In this document: positions 1 to 9,343 of the stretch, piece by piece
Layout of the letters: each line of letters starts with the position of its first letter
Numbering within the stretch: position 1 is the stretch's first letter
Origin: Parabacteroides goldsteinii
GTDB taxonomy: Bacteria; Bacteroidota; Bacteroidia; Bacteroidales; Tannerellaceae
Assembly: GCF_015550595.1 (NCBI RefSeq)
Contig: NZ_JADNBB010000014.1
Coordinates: 96,099-160,098, forward strand
DNA length: 64,000 bases
Direction of reading: 5' to 3'
The notes under the pieces: model-generated
The model's input: the letters and a program-made list of their open reading frames with translations, nothing else
Database searches by the model: none
Told to the model about the DNA's origin: nothing
Position numbers and translations under genes: made by a program

Positions 1-948
1 GGTGCACACATCTTCCATACAGACAAAGACCACGTTTGGCAATACGTAAACCGCTTTGTGCGTTTCAATCATTTTATAAATTCACCCTTAGCTAATTATA
101 AAGGGGAATTATACAATCTCCCTTTTAATATGAATACTTTTAATAAGTTATGGGGAGTAAAGACACCTGCTGAAGCAAAAGCGCAATTAGCAGAACAACG
201 TAAATCTTATCTGCATATAACAGATCCCCAAAATTTGGAAGAGCAAGCATTAAAACTTTACGGTGAAGATATTTATAGGATTTTCATCAAAGAATATACA
301 GAGAAACAATGGGGATGCTCGGCTACTGAACTGCCAGCTTTCATTATACGACGATTACCTTTTCGTTTTACTTACGACAATAATTATTTTAATGATCCTT
401 ACCAAGGTATTCCCATCGGTGGATATAACCTGCTAACTAATGCCTTACTGGATGGCCTTGAAGTAAGACTTAATACGAACTACTTCGAAAACAGGGAATA
501 TTTCAATTCTATTGCGAACAAAATCATATTCACCGGTTGTATTGATGAATTCTTCGACTTTGAATTTGGGAAACTGGATTATCGCAGTTTACGATTTGAA
601 CATGAGCGATTAGATATTGACGATTTTCAGGGCAATGCAGTCGTAAATTACAATGAAGCATCTGTACCTTTCACCCGGATCATTGAACATAAACATTTCG
701 AGTTTGGAAAACAGCCACATACAGTGATCACACGAGAATATCCCCAAACCTTTGAAAAAGGGAAGGAGCCTTATTATCCAAAAAATAACGAAGAAAACAT
801 GATGAAATTAAAAATGTATAAAGAGAAGTCAACTATTTGTCCAAATATATTATTTGGAGGTAGATTAGCTCAGTATACCTATTTTGATATGGATGATACT
901 ATCGAGGCGGCGCTAATACTTACAGAAAAAGAATCAAATCGATGGTAA
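1..948 (+). CDS. glf: UDP-galactopyranose mutase, 5'-truncated by the window edge
   Basis: The enzyme interconverts UDP-galactopyranose and UDP-galactofuranose using reduced FAD, supplying galactofuranose to surface glycans. The reading frame is open from base 1 (GAHIFHTDKDHVWQYV...), which is the family's conserved GxHIFHT segment found about 50-60 residues into the protein, so roughly that much of the N-terminus (the FAD-binding Rossmann start) lies outside the window. An internal GTG at 58 is not the true start. Later family features are visible: YTEKQWG, a RLPFRFTYDNNYFNDPYQGIP segment in two parts, and a C-terminal FGGRLAQYTYFDMDD segment that contacts FAD. A glycosyltransferase follows 50 bp downstream on the same strand, suggesting a surface polysaccharide context. 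Family assignment is confident. Confidence 0.95.
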   Translation, partial: GAHIFHTDKDHVWQYVNRFVRFNHFINSPLANYKGELYNLPFNMNTFNKLWGVKTPAEAKAQLAEQRKSYLHITDPQNLEEQALKLYGEDIYRIFIKEYTEKQWGCSATELPAFIIRRLPFRFTYDNNYFNDPYQGIPIGGYNLLTNALLDGLEVRLNTNYFENREYFNSIANKIIFTGCIDEFFDFEFGKLDYRSLRFEHERLDIDDFQGNAVVNYNEASVPFTRIIEHKHFEFGKQPHTVITREYPQTFEKGKEPYYPKNNEENMMKLKMYKEKSTICPNILFGGRLAQYTYFDMDDTIEAALILTEKESNRW

Positions 949-998
949 TATCAGATTAATACATTCTATCGAAACAAATAAACTTTAAATTTCATATT

Positions 999-1985
999 AT
1001 GATCAACTATTCTGAACGTGCTTTAATTGTATTGACTTCATACGAGTTTGAATCTTTACAACTAACTTTGAATGCTTTAAATCATACATTAGATCTTGAA
1101 GAACGTATCGTTATCATCCTTAATGGAATTCCAAATTATGCCGGAGCAATAGTAGAAAGAATCAGTAGAGAATGGGCAGCTCAAGATCATTCTCACCGGT
1201 TTGTTGTTCGCCCTTTATCTTCGGGAGGTAAGGCTTATTGGGCTATTAAAGAAATTCTTGAAAAATTTGAACCACTTAAATACACAAAGTATATCTGCAA
1301 AATAGATGATGACATCATTCCTTTAAGAAAAAAATGGATGGATCATCTGGCTGATACTTATTCTACACTGGATAACTCAGACAAGAAGATTGGTTTCGTA
1401 ACCGGATTGATCAATAACAACAATTGGGGTTTTGCAGAACTGATCGATATATTTGACAAACGAACAGAATATGAGCAAATAAGTAATTACAATAATATTG
1501 CCGGACAACGTCTTATAAAAGAAAAAGAAGTAGCCAACGGAGCTTTTGGATCTGTTTGGAAAAATCCATATTTGGCTTGGTGGATTCACCAATGGACAAG
1601 TCTTTGCCCAGACGAATTCATTAATAGAACCGCAAATTTAGGATTAAAAGAAATTCTTCCGGAGATTCATTATTCAATCGGTTGTATATATTTTGAAAAA
1701 TCGTTCTGGTTACAACCGGAAATCCCAGATAACAAAGAAACGGCGTTTGACGAACTTATGCTTCATCAGTTATGTATTCAAGCAAATTTGCAAAAATGGG
1801 CAGTGATGAATGAACCTATAATCCACATACATTATTATACACAACGATTTCCCAATAAAGACATAATACCATTAATAGCCAATAGCTTATTCAATTTTTT
1901 TCGAGATACAGCTTTTAATAATATTCGGAGGATACAATTAGAGGACAGATTCATTATACTTGAAGAAAAAATGTATGAAATATAG
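999..1985 (+). CDS. Glycosyltransferase (GT-A type)
   Basis: This 328-aa protein probably transfers a sugar from a nucleotide sugar during surface glycan assembly; donor and acceptor cannot be read from the sequence. It starts with a Rossmann-like segment (ERALIVLTSYEFESLQLTL) and carries a KIDDDIIPL motif near residue 102, matching the metal-binding DxD of GT-A enzymes. No membrane segment or signal peptide is seen, so it should act on the cytoplasmic side. It lies 50 bp behind glf in the same direction and is likely cotranscribed with it. The end of the gene faces the convergent minus-strand peptide locus. Family-level assignment is by motif only. Confidence 0.75.
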   Translation: MINYSERALIVLTSYEFESLQLTLNALNHTLDLEERIVIILNGIPNYAGAIVERISREWAAQDHSHRFVVRPLSSGGKAYWAIKEILEKFEPLKYTKYICKIDDDIIPLRKKWMDHLADTYSTLDNSDKKIGFVTGLINNNNWGFAELIDIFDKRTEYEQISNYNNIAGQRLIKEKEVANGAFGSVWKNPYLAWWIHQWTSLCPDEFINRTANLGLKEILPEIHYSIGCIYFEKSFWLQPEIPDNKETAFDELMLHQLCIQANLQKWAVMNEPIIHIHYYTQRFPNKDIIPLIANSLFNFFRDTAFNNIRRIQLEDRFIILEEKMYEI

Positions 1986-2064
1986 AATGTTTTCAATATT
2001 AGAATCCATTTATTACTCAGAATCCAAACTCGACTTACTTCTTATCTAATATACATTATAGTTT

Positions 2065-2844
2065 TCACTCATGGAATTCTGATAATATTTCATTTTTCGT
2101 CATACTTCTTATCCTACTGTATTCATACATTGTTTTATATTCATGATATTCGGAACGGATCATTCCATTATGATCTCTTGGATGAGTAAGATGAAATAAA
2201 GCCCCTTCACTCCTATATAATCTATAATCAAGAATTAACCAACGATAAAAACGTTCCATATCTTCAGGTCCCCACCCATAAAAAGCTTCATTCTCCATTC
2301 CTGATTGTCTGTATTTTTTAGTAGATATAAGAAATGCCCCACCCACAGATTTACCTTCATCTGTGGATGTATATATTAAATTCATTTTTTGGGTATTCCT
2401 TTTCAAGAATTCTATATCTTTATTAATGATATAATGGTTTCTCATTATTTCAGAGATATCCAAAAAACGACCATCATATGGATAAGCAAATTCACAATTA
2501 CCACACCTAAGCTGCTCTACAGCATCCATAATTTGAATATTTTCAAGTACTATATCAGCATCCCATATACCTATATAGTCTGTATCCACAAATCTAGAAA
2601 TTGAATTTAGATGTTTTGTACGATGAAATATAGGATCTTTGTCTTCGACGAAATTATAGTTGATAGAGTTATTAAGTAACTGTTTCAATATACCACTGTT
2701 ATAATATGAAGCCTCAAGTACTATAATATTAGTTTTGAAACTAGACTCAATACATTCTATTGTAAGTAACAAATTTTCTAACCTGACTATTGAATCAATC
2801 CTAACAGGAATTATAAATGTAGTATCATTCAAATTATACATCAT
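2065..2844 (-). CDS. Glycosyltransferase with galactosyltransferase-like C-terminal domain
   Basis: This 259-aa protein is the last gene of the minus-strand peptide-modification locus. The N-terminus (DTTFIIPVRIDSIVRLENLL) resembles a GT2 fold, IWDADIVL near residue 94 supplies a DxD-type motif, and GGAFLISTKKYRQSG followed by ENEAFYGWGPEDMERFYRW matches the C-terminal domain of galactosyl/N-acetylgalactosaminyl-transferases (GT7C type). Its ATG overlaps the end of the upstream LanC-like gene by 4 bases, so the two are translationally coupled and in one operon. In this context it may glycosylate the modified peptide rather than a polysaccharide; that is inference. No signal peptide is seen. 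Confidence 0.8.
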   Translation of the reverse strand: MMYNLNDTTFIIPVRIDSIVRLENLLLTIECIESSFKTNIIVLEASYYNSGILKQLLNNSINYNFVEDKDPIFHRTKHLNSISRFVDTDYIGIWDADIVLENIQIMDAVEQLRCGNCEFAYPYDGRFLDISEIMRNHYIINKDIEFLKRNTQKMNLIYTSTDEGKSVGGAFLISTKKYRQSGMENEAFYGWGPEDMERFYRWLILDYRLYRSEGALFHLTHPRDHNGMIRSEYHEYKTMYEYSRIRSMTKNEILSEFHE

Positions 2845-3917
2845 AAGAAAGACCTTTTTATATGTAACATAGTTAAATAAACACCAAGATAACCATCTAA
2901 TAGTTTACAGTGTTTATCAAAATAAAAATCATTATTCAACATTCTATTCCATACATCTGAATGACTTACTCTTGTATATATCAATTGTGGATTAAAATTA
3001 AAACTATAATTGGGGTATTCTTTTTTAAGACTATACAACATCATATAGACAGAAGATATACCATCTAAGATGTACACATTCTGATTATTAAATTCTTCAT
3101 ACAATATATAATTAATATCGATATTACTTTTTAAAAGCTTAATATGAGACTCAAATTCTTTAACAAACTTTATCAAACATGGCTTTATACTGATCAAACC
3201 ATACAATAAAAAAAGTCTATTTGCATGTAAAACAGGATAACTTGATAAAATCACATTAATGTTTCTATCCAAAATTTTATCGATTCTATAGTTATATATA
3301 TTAAGTTTGTAAATTTTGCTAATAACACGCAAAAATAATGGCAAATTATAATTCAACAATGAATAATTAATATTTTCCTTAAAAAATTCATCTTGCAAAT
3401 TTTCATTTAACATCTCTAATGTGCGAATTGTTAACTCTTGGAAGAAATACTTGTTTTCTAAAGACTTACACTCTCTATACCTTATATATAAATAATAAAG
3501 TAAGAGAATGAGATCCGCCTTTGGAATTGGTTTTACACCATTCTTATATTCTAGAAATACCAACTTTTTAAAAATAGCATTATCAACTTCTTCTAGTATT
3601 TCATTGATATCACCCTCAACATATTTTTCTCTTACTAAATGACTCATACCAAGAGCAACACCAGCTAAACCAGTTTCAACTGTGATATCATTTATGTCAC
3701 TTATTTGCTCTATTACCCTATTCAAAAAATCATCAGCCACAAATTTATATTTTGGATTTACTTCCCAGCGTGACAAATAATAAAAATAAAGACTCCAACC
3801 TAAATTATCTGTAATTGTATTAAATGAATCAACATTCAATTTAGATAATATTAGTTTTCTATTTAACGTATAAATCATTTTCATAATAAATAATTGTTTC
3901 AAATTCATAAATGACAT
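2841..3917 (-). CDS. LanC-like protein of the peptide locus (downstream copy)
   Basis: This 358-aa protein resembles the LanC-like helical-barrel proteins found beside GG-type radical SAM peptide systems in Bacteroidales. The key segment is TGLAGVALGMSHLVREKYVE near residues 82-101, followed by GDINEILEEVDNAIF, and a C-terminal DGYLGVYLTML that resembles the repeated Gly-rich turns of LanC. The Cys-Cys-His zinc ligands of true lanthionine cyclases are not visible (no CHG motif), so cyclase activity is doubtful; it may be a scaffold or binding protein. It overlaps the upstream pseudo-rSAM gene by 13 bases and the downstream glycosyltransferase by 4. A first in-frame Met at residue 4 is an alternative start. 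Confidence 0.65.
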   Translation of the reverse strand: MSFMNLKQLFIMKMIYTLNRKLILSKLNVDSFNTITDNLGWSLYFYYLSRWEVNPKYKFVADDFLNRVIEQISDINDITVETGLAGVALGMSHLVREKYVEGDINEILEEVDNAIFKKLVFLEYKNGVKPIPKADLILLLYYLYIRYRECKSLENKYFFQELTIRTLEMLNENLQDEFFKENINYSLLNYNLPLFLRVISKIYKLNIYNYRIDKILDRNINVILSSYPVLHANRLFLLYGLISIKPCLIKFVKEFESHIKLLKSNIDINYILYEEFNNQNVYILDGISSVYMMLYSLKKEYPNYSFNFNPQLIYTRVSHSDVWNRMLNNDFYFDKHCKLLDGYLGVYLTMLHIKRSFL

Positions 3918-5059
3918 AAATTTGGTTTGCCAATATGGACTTCATAATCAGAAGGAGAAGGACACAACCATTGATAAAGGCAATTATTACACGGGTATTG
4001 ATTTCTTATATTATACCATGAAATACCGTTCTGTATTTCACGTTTAACAATTTCATAGACACAGTCGTCCAATATATTTCCTAATTTAGGATGATTAACA
4101 TTTGCATAAATATCACCATTAGGCATTATAGTAATTTTCCCAAAATCAAAGACATTTATTGATTGATGAATAAACAATTCCTTAAGTGTAAGTGATGATG
4201 ATAGAATATCGTCCTTTGTTAGATAAATTTCATCCTCGAAGAATGATATATTTGATCCATTATAAATAGGCACAATTTTATAATTACTAATCGCAAATGA
4301 TTTTATAATCTGTTCAGTTTGATAATATTCATCTTCAGATGTCAGTCTGAAGACAAATTCATACAAAAACTCTTCACTTAACAGTAGTTTTATTGATTTG
4401 TTAAATGATTCATGATCAATTGGAAAATCTACGCATATTTTATAATTAAATTTATCTCCAAATTCTAAAATAAGCTCTTCTATTCCGAAATATGAACAAT
4501 GAAGATATTTAGGAGAAGGAGATTTAACTAAAAGAGAAACCAGGTCACTATAGCAAGGAACATTCTTGATATCACCGAATATATTATATACAATCCTTTC
4601 AGGCAATGATATTAAGAAAAAAATAAGATCAGATATGTTAGTCGTATGATCTATATTAATATTGACTTCTAACAAATTTCTCATTATACTTTTATAAGAA
4701 TTGTCAGTCACAGTTCTCAACTTGTCATAAATATCTGAGTAGTTACAATAAGGGAGCGTTTGAACAGGTTTAGAATTTGAAAAAGACACATCAATTATAT
4801 CTCCCATAAATTTATCACGAATCGTCTCTACAAAATCCAAAATATCTTTATTTTCATAATCTTCACCCTTCAATAGTAGAACACCACAATTCTTTTCAAG
4901 AAGAAGATCTTTCAACATATTAACAACTCTAATATTATCAGACTCCACTACTTGACCATCTAAAGTATTATAAAGCAACGCTAAGTCACTTTTTAAACTT
5001 ATAAAAACATAAGGCTCTATCACAAGCCAATAATTAATAGCATCATTTATAGCATTCAT
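3905..5059 (-). CDS. Pseudo-radical-SAM protein, GG-Bacteroidales peptide system
   Basis: This 384-aa protein looks like the partner of the radical SAM maturase encoded just upstream. It lacks the CxxxCxxC cluster motif of radical SAM enzymes but ends in a SPASM-like segment: CNNCLYQWLCPSPSDYE followed by IGKPNLCHL. The N-terminus (YWLVIEPYVFISLKSDLALLY) and the C-terminal signature match what I recall of the family described as pseudo-rSAM protein, GG-Bacteroidales system (TIGR04150). The presumed role is to bind the precursor or assist the maturase; this is not established. It begins 5 bp after the maturase stop and overlaps the LanC-like gene by 13 bp, so all are in one operon. It contains GNILDDC, typical of SPASM regions that bind auxiliary clusters. 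Confidence 0.85.
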   Translation of the reverse strand: MNAINDAINYWLVIEPYVFISLKSDLALLYNTLDGQVVESDNIRVVNMLKDLLLEKNCGVLLLKGEDYENKDILDFVETIRDKFMGDIIDVSFSNSKPVQTLPYCNYSDIYDKLRTVTDNSYKSIMRNLLEVNINIDHTTNISDLIFFLISLPERIVYNIFGDIKNVPCYSDLVSLLVKSPSPKYLHCSYFGIEELILEFGDKFNYKICVDFPIDHESFNKSIKLLLSEEFLYEFVFRLTSEDEYYQTEQIIKSFAISNYKIVPIYNGSNISFFEDEIYLTKDDILSSSLTLKELFIHQSINVFDFGKITIMPNGDIYANVNHPKLGNILDDCVYEIVKREIQNGISWYNIRNQYPCNNCLYQWLCPSPSDYEVHIGKPNLCHL

Positions 5060-5064
5060 TCAAT

Positions 5065-6546
5065 TTACATATTACTTAGTACATAAAAATAATCTTCAGG
5101 ATACCTTTCAAAGAAAGAATATATTCGAGACAATTTTTCTTCAAATTTTTTTTGACTGTAAAAATGCTTACAAGCAAATATTTCAGAATCAAGCCTATCC
5201 AGATTTACAATTCTAAACATGCATAAACCACAATATTTGTAGGCATAACAATGCATACATACATTTTTCAAATAATTATAATACATATTATATCTATTTG
5301 CTATTTCATTTACATCTATTACGACATCTTGATCAACTACCCCTAAATAATATTTATGGTTAATCCTTTCACATGGCAATAATCTATTTTGAACCGTTAA
5401 AAAAACCTTCAGAGAAAATGGCAAACAAGTATCTGCTGGAAAATACTTATCATCCGAATCATATAAGGTTGGAATATTTGAAAGACTGCTATTTATCGAA
5501 TATTGTTTAAAAAAAGTTTTAAATTCCTCAAATAATAGCGAAGCATAATGTGCATTTGGTATTCTATTTGATTCATCAAGTAAAAATTCAGCTTCGCTAT
5601 TTAGTACATTATGAAACATTTTTCTAAATACATTCTGCTTCTCAGGTTTTATACCATACAATAACAACTCCGATATTTCTGGTATTTTATTATATCTTTT
5701 ATAAATAAACTCGTATACATCTTTTACAGAATTTCTATCATGCAAAACCGCATTAAAACTTATGTTATTTTCAAAATATATCGGATAAATTCTTTGAATC
5801 ATATCTACATTCCCAACAACGACACTAAATGTATCTTTCTCACTTTTGTTAAAAATACGATAACTATTATTTATTTCATTACCGTCTAAACTTATCAATA
5901 CTTCAAAATTATGATCAACCAAAAAATCAATATATCTATGTATTAAAGTTGCGTTTGTAGTCATGGAATATGATATATTAATAAGTTGATCTGAATTCAA
6001 TTTATTCAAATAATCAATGATTTTCTTTATAAAACTAACATTCAATAATGGCTCACCTCCGTAAAATCCAATCATTAACTCGCTTCGATTATTCTTTACT
6101 TTAAGTTCATATATATACTTTATTAGTTTTTTTGCTTTATGAATATTCAAATTTTTATGGCTTCTTTTGTCAAATACTTCATAGAAATCACCATATCCGC
6201 AGTATGTACAGTTTAAATTACATGAATCAGTAACTTCAAAAACAAGTTGAGTTGTTTCAATCAAACTTTCCCTAACCATAGATTCTGTAACCACCTCAAA
6301 TTCAGGAGTATTTTTATCAACAAAAAATCCATATTTCTTCAAATATTCATACTTTTTTAAATAATATGGATCTACATTTTCTAAATTCTCGTGAGCTTTT
6401 CTTAATTCTGGATGTATAAGCATTGACAATCTACTTTGAATGTCAAACATATACAAATTATTGCTATCTGTGGCGTGAATTATTGTTTGAATCATATTAC
6501 GAATATTAAAAGCATCATCAGCCAAATTAATTTTAGCTGATGACAC
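5065..6546 (-). CDS. Radical SAM/SPASM peptide maturase, GG-Bacteroidales system
   Basis: This 493-aa enzyme is the predicted core modification enzyme for the small peptide encoded 66 bp upstream. Residues 25-90 form a small N-terminal region that may be the precursor-recognition domain (ends YLKKYGFFVD). Cys109, Cys113 and Cys116 form the radical SAM CxxxCxxC motif (SCNLNCTYCGYG), GGEP lies at 163-166, and the C-terminus has a SPASM cysteine set (CMHCYAYKYCGLCMF and a later Cys) for auxiliary iron-sulfur clusters. It matches the architecture of the maturase family named for the GG-Bacteroidales system (TIGR04148, from memory). The chemistry, such as thioether or carbon-carbon crosslinking, cannot be told from sequence. 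Confidence 0.88.
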   Translation of the reverse strand: MSSAKINLADDAFNIRNMIQTIIHATDSNNLYMFDIQSRLSMLIHPELRKAHENLENVDPYYLKKYEYLKKYGFFVDKNTPEFEVVTESMVRESLIETTQLVFEVTDSCNLNCTYCGYGDFYEVFDKRSHKNLNIHKAKKLIKYIYELKVKNNRSELMIGFYGGEPLLNVSFIKKIIDYLNKLNSDQLINISYSMTTNATLIHRYIDFLVDHNFEVLISLDGNEINNSYRIFNKSEKDTFSVVVGNVDMIQRIYPIYFENNISFNAVLHDRNSVKDVYEFIYKRYNKIPEISELLLYGIKPEKQNVFRKMFHNVLNSEAEFLLDESNRIPNAHYASLLFEEFKTFFKQYSINSSLSNIPTLYDSDDKYFPADTCLPFSLKVFLTVQNRLLPCERINHKYYLGVVDQDVVIDVNEIANRYNMYYNYLKNVCMHCYAYKYCGLCMFRIVNLDRLDSEIFACKHFYSQKKFEEKLSRIYSFFERYPEDYFYVLSNM

Positions 6547-6612
6547 TTATTTTAGATGGTGTTTTAAATAATTACAATGAAAATACTTAAAGTATTATCA
6601 TTATGAAAACTA

Positions 6613-6774
6613 CTATGACTTCCAATATTTTCTACTGTTACTAGTACCATAACAACTACATCCAGGAGCATCACCTCCTTTTAAGACATTCATAGCGCGT
6701 TGATCCAACTCAGTTCGACTCAACTGATTTAGCTTCAGTTTTGTCAATTTTTTGATTTCTCTTTTTTGATCCAT
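6613..6774 (-). CDS. RiPP precursor peptide, GG-Bacteroidales type (53 aa)
   Basis: This small gene encodes a 53-residue peptide that I read as the substrate of the locus. It starts MDQKREIKKLTKLKLNQLSR, continues TELDQRAMNVLKGG at residues 21-34, and the presumed core after Gly-Gly is DAPGCSCYGTSNSRKYWKS. The KLKLNQLS...EL..R..N.LKGG leader is the hallmark of the family I know as natural product precursor, GG-Bacteroidales (TIGR04149). The core has two Cys (CSC), several Ser/Thr and aromatic residues that could be modified. A -7 promoter box lies 28 bp upstream and a hairpin separates it from the permease gene, so it has its own promoter. A small inverted repeat (6582-6596) lies between its stop and the maturase gene and may lower downstream expression. 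Confidence 0.9.
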   Translation of the reverse strand: MDQKREIKKLTKLKLNQLSRTELDQRAMNVLKGGDAPGCSCYGTSNSRKYWKS

Positions 6775-6801
6775 TCTATTATACTTTTAATTAAATAATT
6801 A

Positions 6802-6829
6802 CAAATGTAAGTATTACTTCAAATTCAAA
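6802..6829 (-). promoter_or_regulatory. Promoter of the precursor-maturase operon
   Basis: On the minus strand a TACATTTG box (6809-6802) matches the Bacteroidota -7 consensus TAnnTTTG, with a TTTG at 6829-6826 as a -33 candidate, 16 nt upstream. It gives a leader of roughly 20 nt before the precursor ATG at 6774. Confidence 0.6.
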
Positions 6830-6852
6830 AAATAGACCAATTAGGTCTATTT
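6830..6852 (-). terminator. Hairpin with T-run behind the permease gene
   Basis: AAATAGACC and GGTCTATTT form a 9-bp stem around a 5-nt loop. Read on the minus strand it is followed by TTTTTT, so it looks like an intrinsic terminator for the permease transcript, lying just upstream of the precursor promoter. The stem is weak (three G-C pairs). Confidence 0.5.
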
Positions 6853-6901
6853 CTGGATTCTATCACTAGCTTAGGACTAACAATTAATCATCTTCATTTA
6901 G

Positions 6902-9265
6902 TCATTCATTCTTTATAACTTCGGCAGGATTACTACTAGCTGCTTTTAAAACTTGTCCAAGTATCGTGATTATAACAACAATAAAAGCACCAATAAGAGT
7001 GCTTAGTAATAACCAACCTTGAATATTAATTCGATAAGCATATCCTTGAAGCCAATAATCCATTGCTAAATAAGCAAATGGCAAAGCTATTGCACCAGCA
7101 ATAAATACAACATAAATGTATTCCTTAAGGAAAATACATATTATATCGAAAACAGTCGAACCAACAACTTTACGTATAGCTATCTCTTTACGACGACGAT
7201 ATGTAGCTGTGGACACAACTGCATAGATACCAAACATTGAAATCAATATACTAACTATAGCCAAAACAGAAAAAAGTATTAAACCAACTTTCTCAGAAAA
7301 ACTAAGACGGTCATAAAGTTCATTTACAGATGTTATTTGTGCATCCGTTAAACATCCATTAATACTAGGAAGAAGAGTCATAATTAGCTGAATTGACTCA
7401 TACTCTTGACTAGGTTTTACACGAATATACAAATTATTATTGGGATAAAAAGAAGGTATGAACAAAGTTGGGTAGATATGATTACGAAGTGAAAGAGTAT
7501 GGAAATCATTAACAACGCCCATCACTTCATAATCAACTAAAGAATCATCATCGGGAGATGGCATACGTATAATTGAACCAACAGGATTTGTAAGTTTCAT
7601 TACCCTTACAGCTTCTTCGTTCAATATCATTTTTTTCATTTGCCCCTTATTCCACCATTTCCCATCAACTATTTTTAATCCGAACGTTTCAGCAAAACGA
7701 TAGTCTGTTAAGATTAGATCAAAAGTAGGCTTCTCGTTAAAAGACTTTCCTGGCCATTCTACTTTAGTTATTATAGCATTTGGTTCAATACTATGTTTAG
7801 GTTGAAAATTAGTATCTGTAATAGATTCTACCAGTGAAATATTTGATAATTCTTGAATTAATGTACTCTGAATTTTACCAGAAAAATCAGTAAACCCTGT
7901 CAATTGAATTAAACCATGACAGTCAAATCCCAAATCTTTATGACTGACATAACGCATTTGCAACATAACAACTAATGCTGCTATAATAAATACAATACTA
8001 ACAATAAGTTGCAAGATTAAAGCCACACGTTTTAGAATGGGATTTTCATATATATATATATCCGACTTAGGACGCATAGCTATACAACTTAGCTTCCAAA
8101 AGAGAATAAAAGCAATTATTAGAATAAATACAACAATCACAAATCCACAAATAACAAAAATTGAAAATAACTTTGACATATTTATATCAATATCTAGTAA
8201 TATAGATAATTCAAAACTAAATACAATAACTAAAAAAAAGGCTGATAATAATGAAAGGGAAACAATAAAAAGCAATTCAAATATCATTTGCCCAATTATC
8301 TGGATTCGCAATGCACCATTTACTATCCTCAAGTGGAATTCATGGATACGTTGACGGAAAAGATCAATATTCAAGTTTAGGAAATTAAATAACGCACTAG
8401 ATAATAATAATATTCCAAACGAAAGAAATAGTTCGATAAAATTCAGTGTAAATGGAACATCTTTATGTAGATTGTGGCGAATATCTTTAATAGGCATCAT
8501 CCTAAGTTCAATATCATGATTCATTCCTAATCTTGACGCAAAATTACAGAGATTTTCCGCTACTTCGTCTACATTAGCTCTAGGATCTAATTTCACATAA
8601 AGATCAACAAAATAAGTAACCCATTGTTGCTCTTCAGGCCATTGAGAAAGAGATTTTAACATATCGTGATAAATGATAGCATCAAAAGATATATTAGAGT
8701 TAGGGAAAGGATCTTTTACTACAGCAGTAACCATATATGGAGGAAGAGCTGAGTTCATTGTTGTTTGAACTTTTTGACCTATAGCCTTTTCAACATCTCC
8801 GAATAAACGTTTTGCCACAGACTCAGTCAAAACCATATCGTTGATGGTTTGTAATGGATCTTTTGAATAACTACAAATTATACTCTGCGGGAAAATATTA
8901 AAAAAAGTACTATCAGCATAAAGCATTTCAAGCCGAATATATGGTATTATATCCGTTTGACAATTCTCTTGACCTGTTAGAAATGTTGTAGAAGATTCTA
9001 TTGATGGAAAATATTCATGCAATTTATCTTCCACAATTCGAGATGAACCATTATTCATCTTCCCTGATTGCTTTTCAATAGTATATATACGGTAAATATA
9101 TTTTGAATCAGGATAAAAATGATCGTATGAAGTTTCATAATTTATCCAATAAAGCGTAGGGACAATACAGGCTAACGCAAATGCCAATCCGAGAATACCT
9201 GTAAACGACTGCATTTTATATTTTAATATATTGCGATAGGCTATTTTGAGATAATACTTAAACAT
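6902..9265 (-). CDS. MacB/FtsX-like ABC transporter permease
   Basis: This 787-aa inner-membrane protein has the layout of Bacteroidota MacB-type permeases: one N-terminal membrane helix (residues about 20-42), a large periplasmic domain, three helices in the middle (about 280-390), another helix near 410-430, a second periplasmic domain, and three C-terminal helices (about 675-775) ending in NPAEVIKNE. FtsX family signatures include RRRKEIAIRKVVGST. It has no ATPase domain and no ATPase gene is adjacent, so a partner must be encoded elsewhere. It sits between the LuxR regulator and the precursor gene and may serve immunity or peptide export; that is inference from position only. Confidence 0.8.
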   Translation of the reverse strand: MFKYYLKIAYRNILKYKMQSFTGILGLAFALACIVPTLYWINYETSYDHFYPDSKYIYRIYTIEKQSGKMNNGSSRIVEDKLHEYFPSIESSTTFLTGQENCQTDIIPYIRLEMLYADSTFFNIFPQSIICSYSKDPLQTINDMVLTESVAKRLFGDVEKAIGQKVQTTMNSALPPYMVTAVVKDPFPNSNISFDAIIYHDMLKSLSQWPEEQQWVTYFVDLYVKLDPRANVDEVAENLCNFASRLGMNHDIELRMMPIKDIRHNLHKDVPFTLNFIELFLSFGILLLSSALFNFLNLNIDLFRQRIHEFHLRIVNGALRIQIIGQMIFELLFIVSLSLLSAFFLVIVFSFELSILLDIDINMSKLFSIFVICGFVIVVFILIIAFILFWKLSCIAMRPKSDIYIYENPILKRVALILQLIVSIVFIIAALVVMLQMRYVSHKDLGFDCHGLIQLTGFTDFSGKIQSTLIQELSNISLVESITDTNFQPKHSIEPNAIITKVEWPGKSFNEKPTFDLILTDYRFAETFGLKIVDGKWWNKGQMKKMILNEEAVRVMKLTNPVGSIIRMPSPDDDSLVDYEVMGVVNDFHTLSLRNHIYPTLFIPSFYPNNNLYIRVKPSQEYESIQLIMTLLPSINGCLTDAQITSVNELYDRLSFSEKVGLILFSVLAIVSILISMFGIYAVVSTATYRRRKEIAIRKVVGSTVFDIICIFLKEYIYVVFIAGAIALPFAYLAMDYWLQGYAYRINIQGWLLLSTLIGAFIVVIITILGQVLKAASSNPAEVIKNE

Positions 9266-9343
9266 AACAATTATACAATTAAAATATTATAGAAAACATT
9301 ACTAACCAAGCACTCTTATAATGCATATTATAATAAATGAATA

